Source of the DNA: Cryobacterium lactosi
GTDB lineage: Bacteria > Actinomycetota > Actinomycetes > Actinomycetales > Microbacteriaceae
Direction of reading: 5' to 3'
Length of the DNA: 64,000 nt
Assembly: GCF_004403945.1 (NCBI RefSeq)
Contig: NZ_SOHM01000031.1
Coordinates: 62,001 to 126,000 of the forward strand
This document shows, piece by piece, positions 7,526-15,297 of the stretch; within the stretch, counting starts at the first letter, position 1, and each line of letters begins with the position of its first letter. The notes beneath the pieces were generated by a model. That model was not told the DNA's origin. It ran no database searches and saw nothing but the letters and a program-made list of their open reading frames with translations. The position numbers and the translations under genes were made by a program.

Positions 7526-9189
7526 CGGGCGCCCACCGTGTCGAGCGTCGACTCGTACGTCGCTGCAACTCCGGCGAGGGTGCGACCGGCGAGGTAGCCC
7601 ATAGTCATGAGCGGGCCGAGGGTGGCACCGGCGCCGGGATACCCGGCACCATACGCGCTCTCCGTGGTGTTACCGGCCGCGAAAAGGCCGGGGATCGGGG
7701 TGCTGTCGACGTCGAGCACGCGACCCAGACCATCTGTCGACACGCCGCCGCTGGTGCCGAAGGCCCCGTTCACCACGGCGAGGGCGTAGAACGGACCGGT
7801 CGTGAGCGGGCCGAGGCTCGGGTTGGGAAAGCTGTTGTCGGCGTCGCCCCAGTAGGTGTCGTAGCGACTCTCTCCGCGACCGAAATCAGGGTCCTCGCCG
7901 CGCACCGCGAACTCATTGAACCGGTCGACGGTGGCCCGCAGCGCATCACTGGGCACGCTGAGCTTCGCGGCCAGGGTGCCGAGGTCGGTTCCCTCAACGA
8001 GCCAGTCTGGGGTGGGCTGCCCGGCGCGGTGGCTCAGCACGCCATAGCGCTCGAGGAAGGACTGGTCAAAGACCACGTGCACGGGGGAGTTGAGCGGCGT
8101 TCCGGCGGCAGAGTCCCATGAGTGCAGCGAACGGGCCAGGTCGTTGTAGTTCTGGGACTCGTTCGCGAACCGCTTTCCGTGCTGGTTGATCATGATGGAG
8201 CCTGGCCCCTGGCGCTCAAAACGCAGCAGGGTTCCGACCTGCTCGCCGTCGCGGAGGTCACCGGGGATCACGGACATGGGCGCCCACCACGCTTCACGGG
8301 TGCCGCCGACACCGGCGCCGACACGCTGCGCCATTTTCAGGCCGTCGCCCGTGTTCGACGGGGGCGAGCAGACCACGTGTAGTCGGCTTTGCAACAGCCC
8401 ATCGGCGAGCTGGCGGTCCCATTCGAAGCCGCCGCACGCGAGCACGACGCCGGTGGTCGCCGTGATGGAACGGCCATCGACGATGACGCCGGTCACCCGG
8501 CCGTGCGCCATCAGGAGGCGCTCGGCCCTGGCGTTCACCGTGAGGGTGACGCCACTACGCAGGCAGCTGGCCAGGAGCATGCCCACGAGGGCCTGGCCCT
8601 TCGCCACTGCGCCGGCCGCATCGCGGGCCGCGAGCTCGTGCCACGGAAACTTGGTGAACGCACCCCAGCTCTCGTACTCCTGCATTGTGAAGGGCAGGCG
8701 GCCGTCTGTTCGCACGTGCTGGCACAGGTCGCCGAGACCGGCGTGGGCGTCGTAGAGGGCCGGTTCCACGGTACGGCCCCCGTTCTGGGCGCCCGGCAGG
8801 TCCATGCGGTAGTCCGGAAAATTCTCGAGCAGCAGGTAGGCGAGGCCAAGCTGCTCGCTCGTGTAGCGCAGCATGTCGTCACCGTGCCCGACGGCGGCGT
8901 CGAAGAGCTCCTCCCGGCCACGACCCCTCGATACGGCCCGTACATACCGTGCGGCCCCTTCTGGAGAGTCATCGATCCCGGCCTCGCGAGCCAGGTGATT
9001 GGCAGCGACCCACAGCATGCCTCCGGAGACCGCCGACGTGCCGCCCAGCAAATCGGATTTCTCGACCACGAGCACCGATTTGCCCTCGTGGGCCGCCGTG
9101 GCGGCCGCCGTCAGGGCGCCGGCTCCGGATCCGATCACCACGACCTCGAAATCGTCGCGCAGTGTGCCGTTCAGAACTCGCATAAACAC
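7522..9189 (-). CDS. FAD-dependent 3-ketosteroid-dehydrogenase-like flavoprotein
   Basis: A 555-aa fumarate-reductase/KSTD-superfamily flavoprotein. The FAD dinucleotide motif VVIGSGAGALTAA lies at about residues 17-29, GGTSAVSGG follows, and the C-terminal FAD motif GLFAAGNTTESAYGAGYPGA is present. The Tyr-Pro-Gly-x-Gly pattern (about Tyr517 and Gly521) matches the catalytic Tyr/Gly spacing of ketosteroid delta-1-dehydrogenases, so alpha,beta-desaturation of a cyclic ketone is a reasonable prediction. Start is GTG 9189 or ATG 9183. It is first in the operon with Dabb, SDR and MHS transporter. The substrate may be a steroid-like or an alicyclic keto acid such as 4-oxocyclohexanecarboxylate; context near pobA favours the latter. 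Confidence 0.8.
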   Translation of the reverse strand: MFMRVLNGTLRDDFEVVVIGSGAGALTAAATAAHEGKSVLVVEKSDLLGGTSAVSGGMLWVAANHLAREAGIDDSPEGAARYVRAVSRGRGREELFDAAVGHGDDMLRYTSEQLGLAYLLLENFPDYRMDLPGAQNGGRTVEPALYDAHAGLGDLCQHVRTDGRLPFTMQEYESWGAFTKFPWHELAARDAAGAVAKGQALVGMLLASCLRSGVTLTVNARAERLLMAHGRVTGVIVDGRSITATTGVVLACGGFEWDRQLADGLLQSRLHVVCSPPSNTGDGLKMAQRVGAGVGGTREAWWAPMSVIPGDLRDGEQVGTLLRFERQGPGSIMINQHGKRFANESQNYNDLARSLHSWDSAAGTPLNSPVHVVFDQSFLERYGVLSHRAGQPTPDWLVEGTDLGTLAAKLSVPSDALRATVDRFNEFAVRGEDPDFGRGESRYDTYWGDADNSFPNPSLGPLTTGPFYALAVVNGAFGTSGGVSTDGLGRVLDVDSTPIPGLFAAGNTTESAYGAGYPGAGATLGPLMTMGYLAGRTLAGVAATYESTLDTVGAR

Positions 9190-9263
9190 TCACTCTTTCG
9201 TCTTCGTTGACGCTGGTTGCGTAGTTGAAGAGTGCCGAGTGCTCGCGTGAATCGAAACAGATG

Positions 9264-9278
9264 TTCCGTTGAACGGAA
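9264..9278. promoter_or_regulatory. perfect palindrome upstream of the flavoprotein operon
   Basis: TTCCG-TTGAA-CGGAA, five-base arms pairing exactly, lies 75-89 bases upstream of the flavoprotein start and just beyond the 3' end of the IclR gene at 9283. The arm spacing equals that of the pobA palindrome, which points to an IclR-type operator. Confidence 0.55.
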
Positions 9279-9282
9279 GAGT

Positions 9283-10080
9283 TCAGGGCAACGACGGCAG
9301 AGGCAGACGCCTCACCGTGCCGCGAGGCCGATCAGCGCCGAGGGCGCGGGAGATACCGCGGGCGGCGGTCTTGAGGGCGGGCACCGTGGCGTGCAGGTCT
9401 TCGTCACCCCGCGGCACGATCACGTTGAGCGCCGCGATCACCCGGTTGCCGCTCTCAAAGATCGGCACGGCGATCCCGGTCGCTTCGGCCACGATAATGC
9501 CGGGAACGCAGGCATAACCCACCGTGCGGATCTCGGCGAGCAGCCGGCGCAACTCCGCGGCATCCGTGACGGTCTCGTGCGTATAACGCACGCGCGTGCG
9601 GGCGAGCATCTCGTCCTGCACCTCTGCTGGTGCATGGGCCAGCAGTACGAGACCTGATGAGCAGGCGTCTACCGGCAGGCGGCCCGCAATCTGGGTGATG
9701 TTGACCGCCGATCCGTGCGCGGTGAGGCGTTCCACGTAGAGCACATCGTCGCCGTCGAGCACGCCTAGCGTTGTGTGCTGCTGCACCACCGCGTGGAGGT
9801 CTTCCAGGAACGGAAGCGCCACCTGCCGCAGGTCTGTTGTTTGCGAGCCGCGTGAGGCAAGTTCCCACAGGCGGCGTCCCAGCCGCAGTTCGCCGTTGTC
9901 CGCGCGTTCCAACAGCCGTTCGTCTACGAGCTGGCCCACCAGACGGTGTGTGGAGGCTAGCGGAATCCCCACTCGACGGGAGAGCGCCGAGAGCGTCATC
10001 GACGAGCGGTGCGTGTCGAAGGCGTCGAGGATCGTCGCTACCCGAGACACCAGGGAGTCACCCGTCTTCGAATTCGCCAT
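9283..10080 (-). CDS. IclR-family regulator, divergent from pobA
   Basis: A 265-aa IclR protein: N-terminal winged helix (SRVATILDAF, LSALSRRVGIPLASTHRLV) and C-terminal effector domain (ITQIAGRLPVDACSSGLVLLA). The start MANSKTGDS at 10080 lies 119 bases from the divergent pobA start, and a perfect TTCCA-N5-TGGAA palindrome lies between. The next minus-strand unit downstream is the flavoprotein operon, with a related palindrome. It therefore probably controls pobA, itself and perhaps the flavoprotein operon. IclR regulators named PobR and PcaR/PcaU are the family precedents; which ligand it senses is not visible. Confidence 0.88.
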   Translation of the reverse strand: MANSKTGDSLVSRVATILDAFDTHRSSMTLSALSRRVGIPLASTHRLVGQLVDERLLERADNGELRLGRRLWELASRGSQTTDLRQVALPFLEDLHAVVQQHTTLGVLDGDDVLYVERLTAHGSAVNITQIAGRLPVDACSSGLVLLAHAPAEVQDEMLARTRVRYTHETVTDAAELRRLLAEIRTVGYACVPGIIVAEATGIAVPIFESGNRVIAALNVIVPRGDEDLHATVPALKTAARGISRALGADRPRGTVRRLPLPSLP

Positions 10081-10114
10081 GTGTCATGGTACGTCGGGCA
10101 CTGTTCAGACGCGC

Positions 10115-10129
10115 TTCCAGTGAGTGGAA
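10115..10129. promoter_or_regulatory. perfect palindrome in the divergent IclR/pobA promoter
   Basis: TTCCA-GTGAG-TGGAA, exact five-base arms, centred 78 bases from the pobA start and about 42 from the IclR start. It is the cleanest member of the repeated motif in this region. Confidence 0.6.
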
Positions 10130-10199
10130 TCCCCGACATCGTCGCAGTATCGGGCCCGCACACTGATGCCTCCACCTGTCATCGTCGCTAGGAGAGCCC

Positions 10200-11381
10200 G
10201 TGTCCCCAGAAACCACACCCGTTGCCATCATCGGTGCCGGCCCCGCCGGTCTCCTACTCAGCTGGGCGCTGCGCGACGCCGGCATCAACTCGATCGTCGT
10301 GGAGAACCGCTCCCAGGAATACGTGCTCGCCCGCATCCGTGCCGGCGTGCTCGAGCAGGGCTCGGTCGAATATCTCACCCGGCTCGGCCTCGGCGATCGC
10401 CTGAAGGTCGAGGGCATGGAGCACGACGGCATCTACCTGCAATACGGCGGAGAGCGCCACCGGGTCGATTTCAACGACCTGATCGGCCGCACCGTCACCG
10501 TCTACGGCCAGCAGCAGGTTGTGAAAGACCTGGTCGCGGCGCACGAGGGCGCCGGCTCCACCATCTATTACGAGGCGACGGATGTCGCGGTGCACGACCT
10601 CGAATCGGCCACGCCGAGCGTCACCTTCGTGTATGACGGCGAGCAGCACACACTCGCGGCCGACTTCGTGGTCGGCGCCGACGGATTCCACGGCATCTGC
10701 CGGGCCTCGATTCCGGCGTCGGCCTTGACGCTGTTCGACCGCAGCTACCCGTTTGCCTGGCTTGGTATTCTCGCCGACGTTGCCCCATCGACCGACGAGT
10801 TGATCTACGCGCTGCACGAAGACGGCTTCGCCATGCACTCCATGCGATCACCGGAGGTCTCCCGCCTCTACCTGCAGGTCGACCCAGGCGACGACATCGC
10901 CAACTGGTCGGACGAACGCATCTGGCAGGCGCTCCAGACCCGCCTCGGCGTTGCCGGCTGGACCCTTGCCGAGGGTGCGATCACCGACAAGTCGATCACA
11001 CCGATGCGCAGTTTCGTCGCCTCCACCCTCGCCCATGGCAGCTTGTTCCTGGTCGGCGACGCCGGCCACATCGTGCCGCCGACGGGCGCCAAAGGCCTGA
11101 ACTCCGCCATCTCCGATGTCACCCAGCTCGCCGAGGCGCTTACGGCCCACTACAAGAACGACGACGCGCTGCTCGGCCGGTACAGCGAGACGGCGCTTGC
11201 CCGCCAGTGGCGAGTACAGCAGTTCTCACGCTGGATGACCGACATGCTGCACCGCAGTCCCGGCGACCTGCAGTCAGACCGATTCGACTACCGCAGCCAG
11301 GTCGGCCAGCTCGACTACGTCACACACTCGGCTTTTGCGCAGCGGATGCTCGCCGAGCAATACACGGGACTGCGGCTCTGA
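10200..11381 (+). CDS. pobA: 4-hydroxybenzoate 3-monooxygenase
   Basis: A 393-aa flavoprotein, close to the 394 aa of the Pseudomonas enzyme. FAD motif IGAGPAG at 11-17, the DG motif GADG at 159-162 and VGDAGHIVPPTGAKGLN at 285-301 are all present. Substrate-site residues of p-hydroxybenzoate hydroxylase are recognisable with a +2 shift: Tyr203, Ser214, Arg216 and Arg222, plus Tyr388 near the C-terminus. It hydroxylates 4-hydroxybenzoate to protocatechuate using NAD(P)H and O2. GTG start with AGGAG ten bases upstream. The product feeds PcaGH encoded 1 kb downstream, so it links the P450 module to ring cleavage. Confidence 0.95.
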   Translation: MSPETTPVAIIGAGPAGLLLSWALRDAGINSIVVENRSQEYVLARIRAGVLEQGSVEYLTRLGLGDRLKVEGMEHDGIYLQYGGERHRVDFNDLIGRTVTVYGQQQVVKDLVAAHEGAGSTIYYEATDVAVHDLESATPSVTFVYDGEQHTLAADFVVGADGFHGICRASIPASALTLFDRSYPFAWLGILADVAPSTDELIYALHEDGFAMHSMRSPEVSRLYLQVDPGDDIANWSDERIWQALQTRLGVAGWTLAEGAITDKSITPMRSFVASTLAHGSLFLVGDAGHIVPPTGAKGLNSAISDVTQLAEALTAHYKNDDALLGRYSETALARQWRVQQFSRWMTDMLHRSPGDLQSDRFDYRSQVGQLDYVTHSAFAQRMLAEQYTGLRL

Positions 11382-11421
11382 CACCCGTCGGATAGCATGA
11401 GCCACGACGGGGAGAGGTGGT

Positions 11422-12240
11422 ATGGCAGGGAAGCCGGCGCGACGCGCGACAGGCGGTGCCGCGCTGCCGCCGGAAGACGCCCGCACGCTGCCCGCCCGGC
11501 TGTTCGCCATCCTCGACGCCTTCACCCGCCCCGCGCCGGCGGTGTCGTTGAGTCTCACCGCCATTTCCGAGCGCTCTGGCATTCCGCTGTCAACGACACA
11601 CCGCCTCGTGGGCGAATGGGTGACCTGGGGAGGCCTCACCAGGCAGGCCGACGGTCGTTATACCCTGGGCCTGCGCCTATGGGAACTGGGCATGCAGACT
11701 CCCACCACCCGCACCCTGCGCACGATCGCTCTGCCCTACCTGGAGGACCTCTACGAGGCCACCCGCGAACACGTGCACCTGGCCATTCTTGACGGCCATG
11801 ACGCTCTCTACCTCGAGAAGCTCTCCGGCCACCGACCGGTTCACGTGATCTCCAGGGTGGGCGGGCGCCTGCCGCTGCACTCCACCGGCGTCGGCCTCGT
11901 GCTGCTGGCCCACGCGCCGAACGACGTGATCCACGAGTACCTGTCGCAGGCCTTGCAGCGCTTTCTTCCGGGCACCATCACAGAGCCCGAGGAACTGCGC
12001 CGTCGGCTTGCGGGCATTCGCACCCTCGGGATCGCGGTCATGTCAGAGGAGATGACGGCAGGCTCGAGCTCGATCGCCGCCCCGATCCGTGACCGCACGG
12101 GCATGGTGGTGGCGGCCGTCTCTGTCGTCACGCGCACCACGGCGGGCGTCGAACACGACCACGAACAGGCCGTGCAGGCCGCGGCACAGGGGATCAGCCG
12201 GGCCCTCGGCTATCGCCGCGCCGTGGCCGCTCGCGGCTGA
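11422..12240 (+). CDS. IclR-family regulator between pobA and pca genes
   Basis: A 272-aa IclR protein with HTH (LTAISERSGIPLSTTHRLV) and effector domain (SRVGGRLPLHSTGVGLVLLA). The ATG follows GGGGAGAGGTGGT and lies 40 bases after pobA, so the two may be co-transcribed. It precedes the pca operon by 163 bases, a gap holding three copies of the local operator motif. Likely a PcaR/PcaU-type controller of protocatechuate catabolism by position; activator or repressor cannot be decided. It shares more sequence with the IclR at 4.0-4.9 kb (RVGGRLPLH) than with the one at 9.3 kb. Confidence 0.88.
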   Translation: MAGKPARRATGGAALPPEDARTLPARLFAILDAFTRPAPAVSLSLTAISERSGIPLSTTHRLVGEWVTWGGLTRQADGRYTLGLRLWELGMQTPTTRTLRTIALPYLEDLYEATREHVHLAILDGHDALYLEKLSGHRPVHVISRVGGRLPLHSTGVGLVLLAHAPNDVIHEYLSQALQRFLPGTITEPEELRRRLAGIRTLGIAVMSEEMTAGSSSIAAPIRDRTGMVVAAVSVVTRTTAGVEHDHEQAVQAAAQGISRALGYRRAVAARG

Positions 12241-12299
12241 GCGGCCGCTCTGTCGTGATCGGAGCGTGTGATCCTGGAGCAATTTTGCTCACTCTGCAC

Positions 12300-12365
12300 T
12301 TCCACTGACTGACAGACTTCCACTGAGTGAAAGTTTTGCCCCGGCGCTCATCCCACTGGATCACA
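12300..12365. promoter_or_regulatory. cluster of three IclR-operator-like sites upstream of pcaH
   Basis: Three related 15-mers occur in tandem: TTCCA-CTGAC-TGACA at 12300, TTCCA-CTGAG-TGAAA at 12318 and TCCCA-CTGGA-TCACA at 12351. The first two are 18 bases apart. They end 38 bases before the pcaH start, in the expected promoter position. Arms are imperfect compared with the pobA palindrome. Confidence 0.5.
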
Positions 12366-12403
12366 CTCGACACATCCACCTGTCACCGTTGCTAGGAGAA
12401 TCC

Positions 12404-13213
12404 GTGCCCCACGACACCCTTCCGGCCCCTGCGCGGGGCTCCGGTCAGGAATCTCAGGATTCTGTGACGGCCGAGATCCGAGCCATCGAAGCGGATGCCG
12501 CCCGACGCGTGCAGCAGGGCGGCTCGCCCGAGCTGCACCCTCGCCGGGACTACCCGCCGTACCGCAGCTCGCTGCTGCGCCACCCCACCCATGAGCTGGT
12601 TCGTGTCGACCCTGAAGAGGTCGAGCGCGTCTCGCCTGCCTTCGGCCACACCGACGTGAACGTGCTGGAGAGCGACCTCACGATTCAGCACGTGGGGGAG
12701 CCGCTCGGCGAACGCATGACCGTGAGCGGTCGGGTTCTCGACGGTGAGGGCCGCCCGGTGAGGCACCAGCTCGTCGAGCTGTGGCAGGCGAACGCCGGCG
12801 GCCGCTATGTGCACAAGCGCGACCAGCATCCGGCCCCGCTCGACCCCAATTTCACCGGCGTCGGCCGGGTCATCACCGGTGACAACGGCGAGTACAAGTT
12901 CACCACGATCAAGCCAGGCGCGTACCCGTGGAAGAACCACGTGAACGCCTGGCGGCCGGCGCACATCCACTTCTCGTTGTTCGGGAACGCGTTCACGCAG
13001 CGGCTCATCACCCAGATGTATTTTCCGGGCGATCCCCTTTTCGCTCTCGACCCGATCTACCAGTCGATCGCCGACCCGGCCGCCCGGGCCAGGCTTGTGG
13101 GAACCTACGACCACGACCTCAGCGTGTCGGAGTGGTCGATCGGCTACAACTGGGACATTGTGCTCACCGGCCCGAAGGCCACCTGGATGGAAGGCGAAGA
13201 CGCCCATGACTGA
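12404..13213 (+). CDS. pcaH: protocatechuate 3,4-dioxygenase beta subunit
   Basis: A 269-aa non-haem Fe(III) intradiol dioxygenase. All four iron ligands are visible with exactly the spacing of the Pseudomonas enzyme: Tyr135, Tyr174, His187 and His189 (39, 13 and 2 residues apart), the last three within GAYPWKNH...WRPAHIHF. GTG 12404 is the start because AGGAG lies nine bases upstream and inside any longer reading. With PcaG it cleaves protocatechuate to 3-carboxy-cis,cis-muconate. It is first gene of the pcaHGBLIJF operon and overlaps pcaG by eight bases. Confidence 0.96.
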   Translation: MPHDTLPAPARGSGQESQDSVTAEIRAIEADAARRVQQGGSPELHPRRDYPPYRSSLLRHPTHELVRVDPEEVERVSPAFGHTDVNVLESDLTIQHVGEPLGERMTVSGRVLDGEGRPVRHQLVELWQANAGGRYVHKRDQHPAPLDPNFTGVGRVITGDNGEYKFTTIKPGAYPWKNHVNAWRPAHIHFSLFGNAFTQRLITQMYFPGDPLFALDPIYQSIADPAARARLVGTYDHDLSVSEWSIGYNWDIVLTGPKATWMEGEDAHD

Positions 13214-13820
13214 CCTGCTCCCCAGCGAGACACGCGCGACAGGGCCCGCAATCGGTACCCCAGCGTCCGGCATCTTCGTGCAGACCCCGTCGCAGACCGT
13301 CGGCCCGTTCTACGGCTACGCGCTGCCCTACGACAAGGGCCCCGAGCTTGTGCCGGGCCACCACCCGCATGCCATCCGCCTGCACGGCACTGTCACCGAC
13401 GGTGCGGGGGAGCCGGTGATCGATGCCCTGCTCGAAATCTGGCAAGCCGACGGAGAGGGCGCCCTCAGCAGCGAGCTCGGCAGCCTCGACCGGGACGGCT
13501 TCACGTTCACCGGCTTCGGCCGCGCCGCCACCACGATGGCCGGCCACTACACGTTCACCACCGTCAAGCCCGGCCCGGTCGCGGGCCACGCCCCCTACGT
13601 TCTCGTCACTATTTTCGCCCGGGGCCTCACCCACCACCTGTTCACCCGTGTCTATTTCGAAGCGGATACCGCCCTTCTCGCCACTGACACCGTGCTGGCC
13701 CAGGTGCCCGCCGACCGCCGCAGCACCCTCATCAGCGTGCAGGACGGACCGGCCTCGTACCGATTCGACATTCGCCTGCAGGGCGAGGGCGAAACCGTCT
13801 TTCTCGACTTCGATGCCTGA
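13206..13820 (+). CDS. pcaG: protocatechuate 3,4-dioxygenase alpha subunit
   Basis: A 204-aa intradiol dioxygenase-fold protein with the alpha-subunit opening TPSQTVGPFYGYALPY and the core ALLEIWQADGEG. It lacks the Tyr/Tyr/His/His iron set, as expected for alpha subunits, which complete the active site of PcaH. Start ATG 13206 lies eight bases before the pcaH stop; its own stop overlaps the pcaB start by eight bases. Together the overlaps ensure equal synthesis of the subunits. Confidence 0.95.
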   Translation: MTDLLPSETRATGPAIGTPASGIFVQTPSQTVGPFYGYALPYDKGPELVPGHHPHAIRLHGTVTDGAGEPVIDALLEIWQADGEGALSSELGSLDRDGFTFTGFGRAATTMAGHYTFTTVKPGPVAGHAPYVLVTIFARGLTHHLFTRVYFEADTALLATDTVLAQVPADRRSTLISVQDGPASYRFDIRLQGEGETVFLDFDA

Positions 13821-15297
13821 AACCGGCGTGGACACTGAATCGTGGGGTTGGCCCACCATCGACGCCGGGCTGCTGAACCCGCTCGGCCACGGCAGCCGCG
13901 AGGCACAGCTCACGAGCGACGCCGCCTGGCTGCAAGCCCTGGTCGACGCCGAGCTCGCCCTCACCCGCGCACTCATCGACGCCGAGCTCGTGCCAACGTG
14001 GATGACCGCCGTCTGTGACGAACTCGCGAACGCGGCACACCTCGACCTCGCCGCGATCGCCGCCCAGGGTCGCGGCGGCGGCAACCCCGTCATCCCGCTC
14101 GTGAAGCACCTCGGTGTCGCCGCGGAGGCCGTTCGGGCCGGGGCGTCCGACCACATCCACGTGGGCGCCACGAGCCAGGACATCCTCGACACGGCGGCCA
14201 TGCTGGTCGCGCACCGGGTGACGGCCGAAATCACGACCCAGCTCACCGACCTGACGAAAACGCTCGCGCTCCTCGCCGACGAGCACCGCGACACGATCAT
14301 GGCCGGACGCACCCTGGGCCAGCAAGCCTCACCGACCAGTTTCGGCTTTCTGGCTGCCGGCTGGCTAGACGCGGTGCTAGCCGTGCTCCGTCGCCTCGAC
14401 GAGGTGCACAACGCACTACCCGCGCAGCTGGGCGGAGCGGTCGGAAACCTCGCCGTGCTCACCGAGATCGCCCGGGCTCGACGGACCGGCACGCCCGCCC
14501 AGCACACGGTCGACGAGGTGGTGCAGGGTTACGCCCGGCACCTGGGCCTGGTCGCACCGCCTCTCAGCTGGCACACGAACCGACTTTCGATTGCAGAACT
14601 GGCCGGCGTTCTCGCATCCGCTGCCGGCGTCGCCGGCGCCTTCGCCCTCGACGTGAGCGTGCTCTCGCGCACCGAAATCGGCGAGGTCAGCGAGCGCCTC
14701 GGAGCGGGGGAGGGCGGGTCGTCCGCGATGCCCCACAAACGCAACCCGGTCTCGGCCGTGCTCGTTGTGGGCGCCGCCCGGCAGGCACCGGCACTCGTCT
14801 CGACGCTCTTGGGCAGCGTTCTGGCCGAAGACCAGCGGCCCAGCGGCGCCTGGCACGCGGAGTGGAAACCCCTGCGAACTCTCGAAGGCCTCGCGGTGTC
14901 CGCCGTGACCGGAGCCGCGTCGCTCGCCGCCCGCCTCGACGTCGACTCCGATCGCATGCGCGCCAACCTCGAGGTCACCGACGGCCTCATCTTCAGCGAA
15001 CGCGTCACGACGATCCTGGCCGAAGCCCTCGGCAAGACGGCCGCGTTCGACGTTGTGCAGCGCGCCTCCCGCGAGGCGTTCGAGACCAACCGTCCGCTGC
15101 AGATCGTGCTCGGCGGAGTGCTGGCTTCCGACGGCCGCGACGACGCGCTGCTCTCCCGAATTTGGACTGCTTTCACCGCTACCGCCACCGCCGACCTGGG
15201 CCAGTCCTCGGCCGGCATCGACCGGGTTCTCGCCCGTTACCGCGGCCAGTGCGTTGAAGCGGATGCCGCCCCCGACCCGATAAGGACCGCCCGCTGA
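13813..15297 (+). CDS. pcaB: 3-carboxy-cis,cis-muconate cycloisomerase
   Basis: A 494-aa fumarase/aspartase-superfamily protein. HVGATSQDI lies at 116-124 and the signature GSSAMPHKRNP at 302-312, whose flexible loop carries the catalytic Ser. It converts 3-carboxy-muconate to 4-carboxymuconolactone. ATG 13813 overlaps the pcaG stop; GTG 13828 is an alternative. The end (TGATG) overlaps pcaL by one base. Length is slightly above the usual ~450 aa because of a longer C-terminal domain. Confidence 0.94.
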   Translation: MPETGVDTESWGWPTIDAGLLNPLGHGSREAQLTSDAAWLQALVDAELALTRALIDAELVPTWMTAVCDELANAAHLDLAAIAAQGRGGGNPVIPLVKHLGVAAEAVRAGASDHIHVGATSQDILDTAAMLVAHRVTAEITTQLTDLTKTLALLADEHRDTIMAGRTLGQQASPTSFGFLAAGWLDAVLAVLRRLDEVHNALPAQLGGAVGNLAVLTEIARARRTGTPAQHTVDEVVQGYARHLGLVAPPLSWHTNRLSIAELAGVLASAAGVAGAFALDVSVLSRTEIGEVSERLGAGEGGSSAMPHKRNPVSAVLVVGAARQAPALVSTLLGSVLAEDQRPSGAWHAEWKPLRTLEGLAVSAVTGAASLAARLDVDSDRMRANLEVTDGLIFSERVTTILAEALGKTAAFDVVQRASREAFETNRPLQIVLGGVLASDGRDDALLSRIWTAFTATATADLGQSSAGIDRVLARYRGQCVEADAAPDPIRTAR

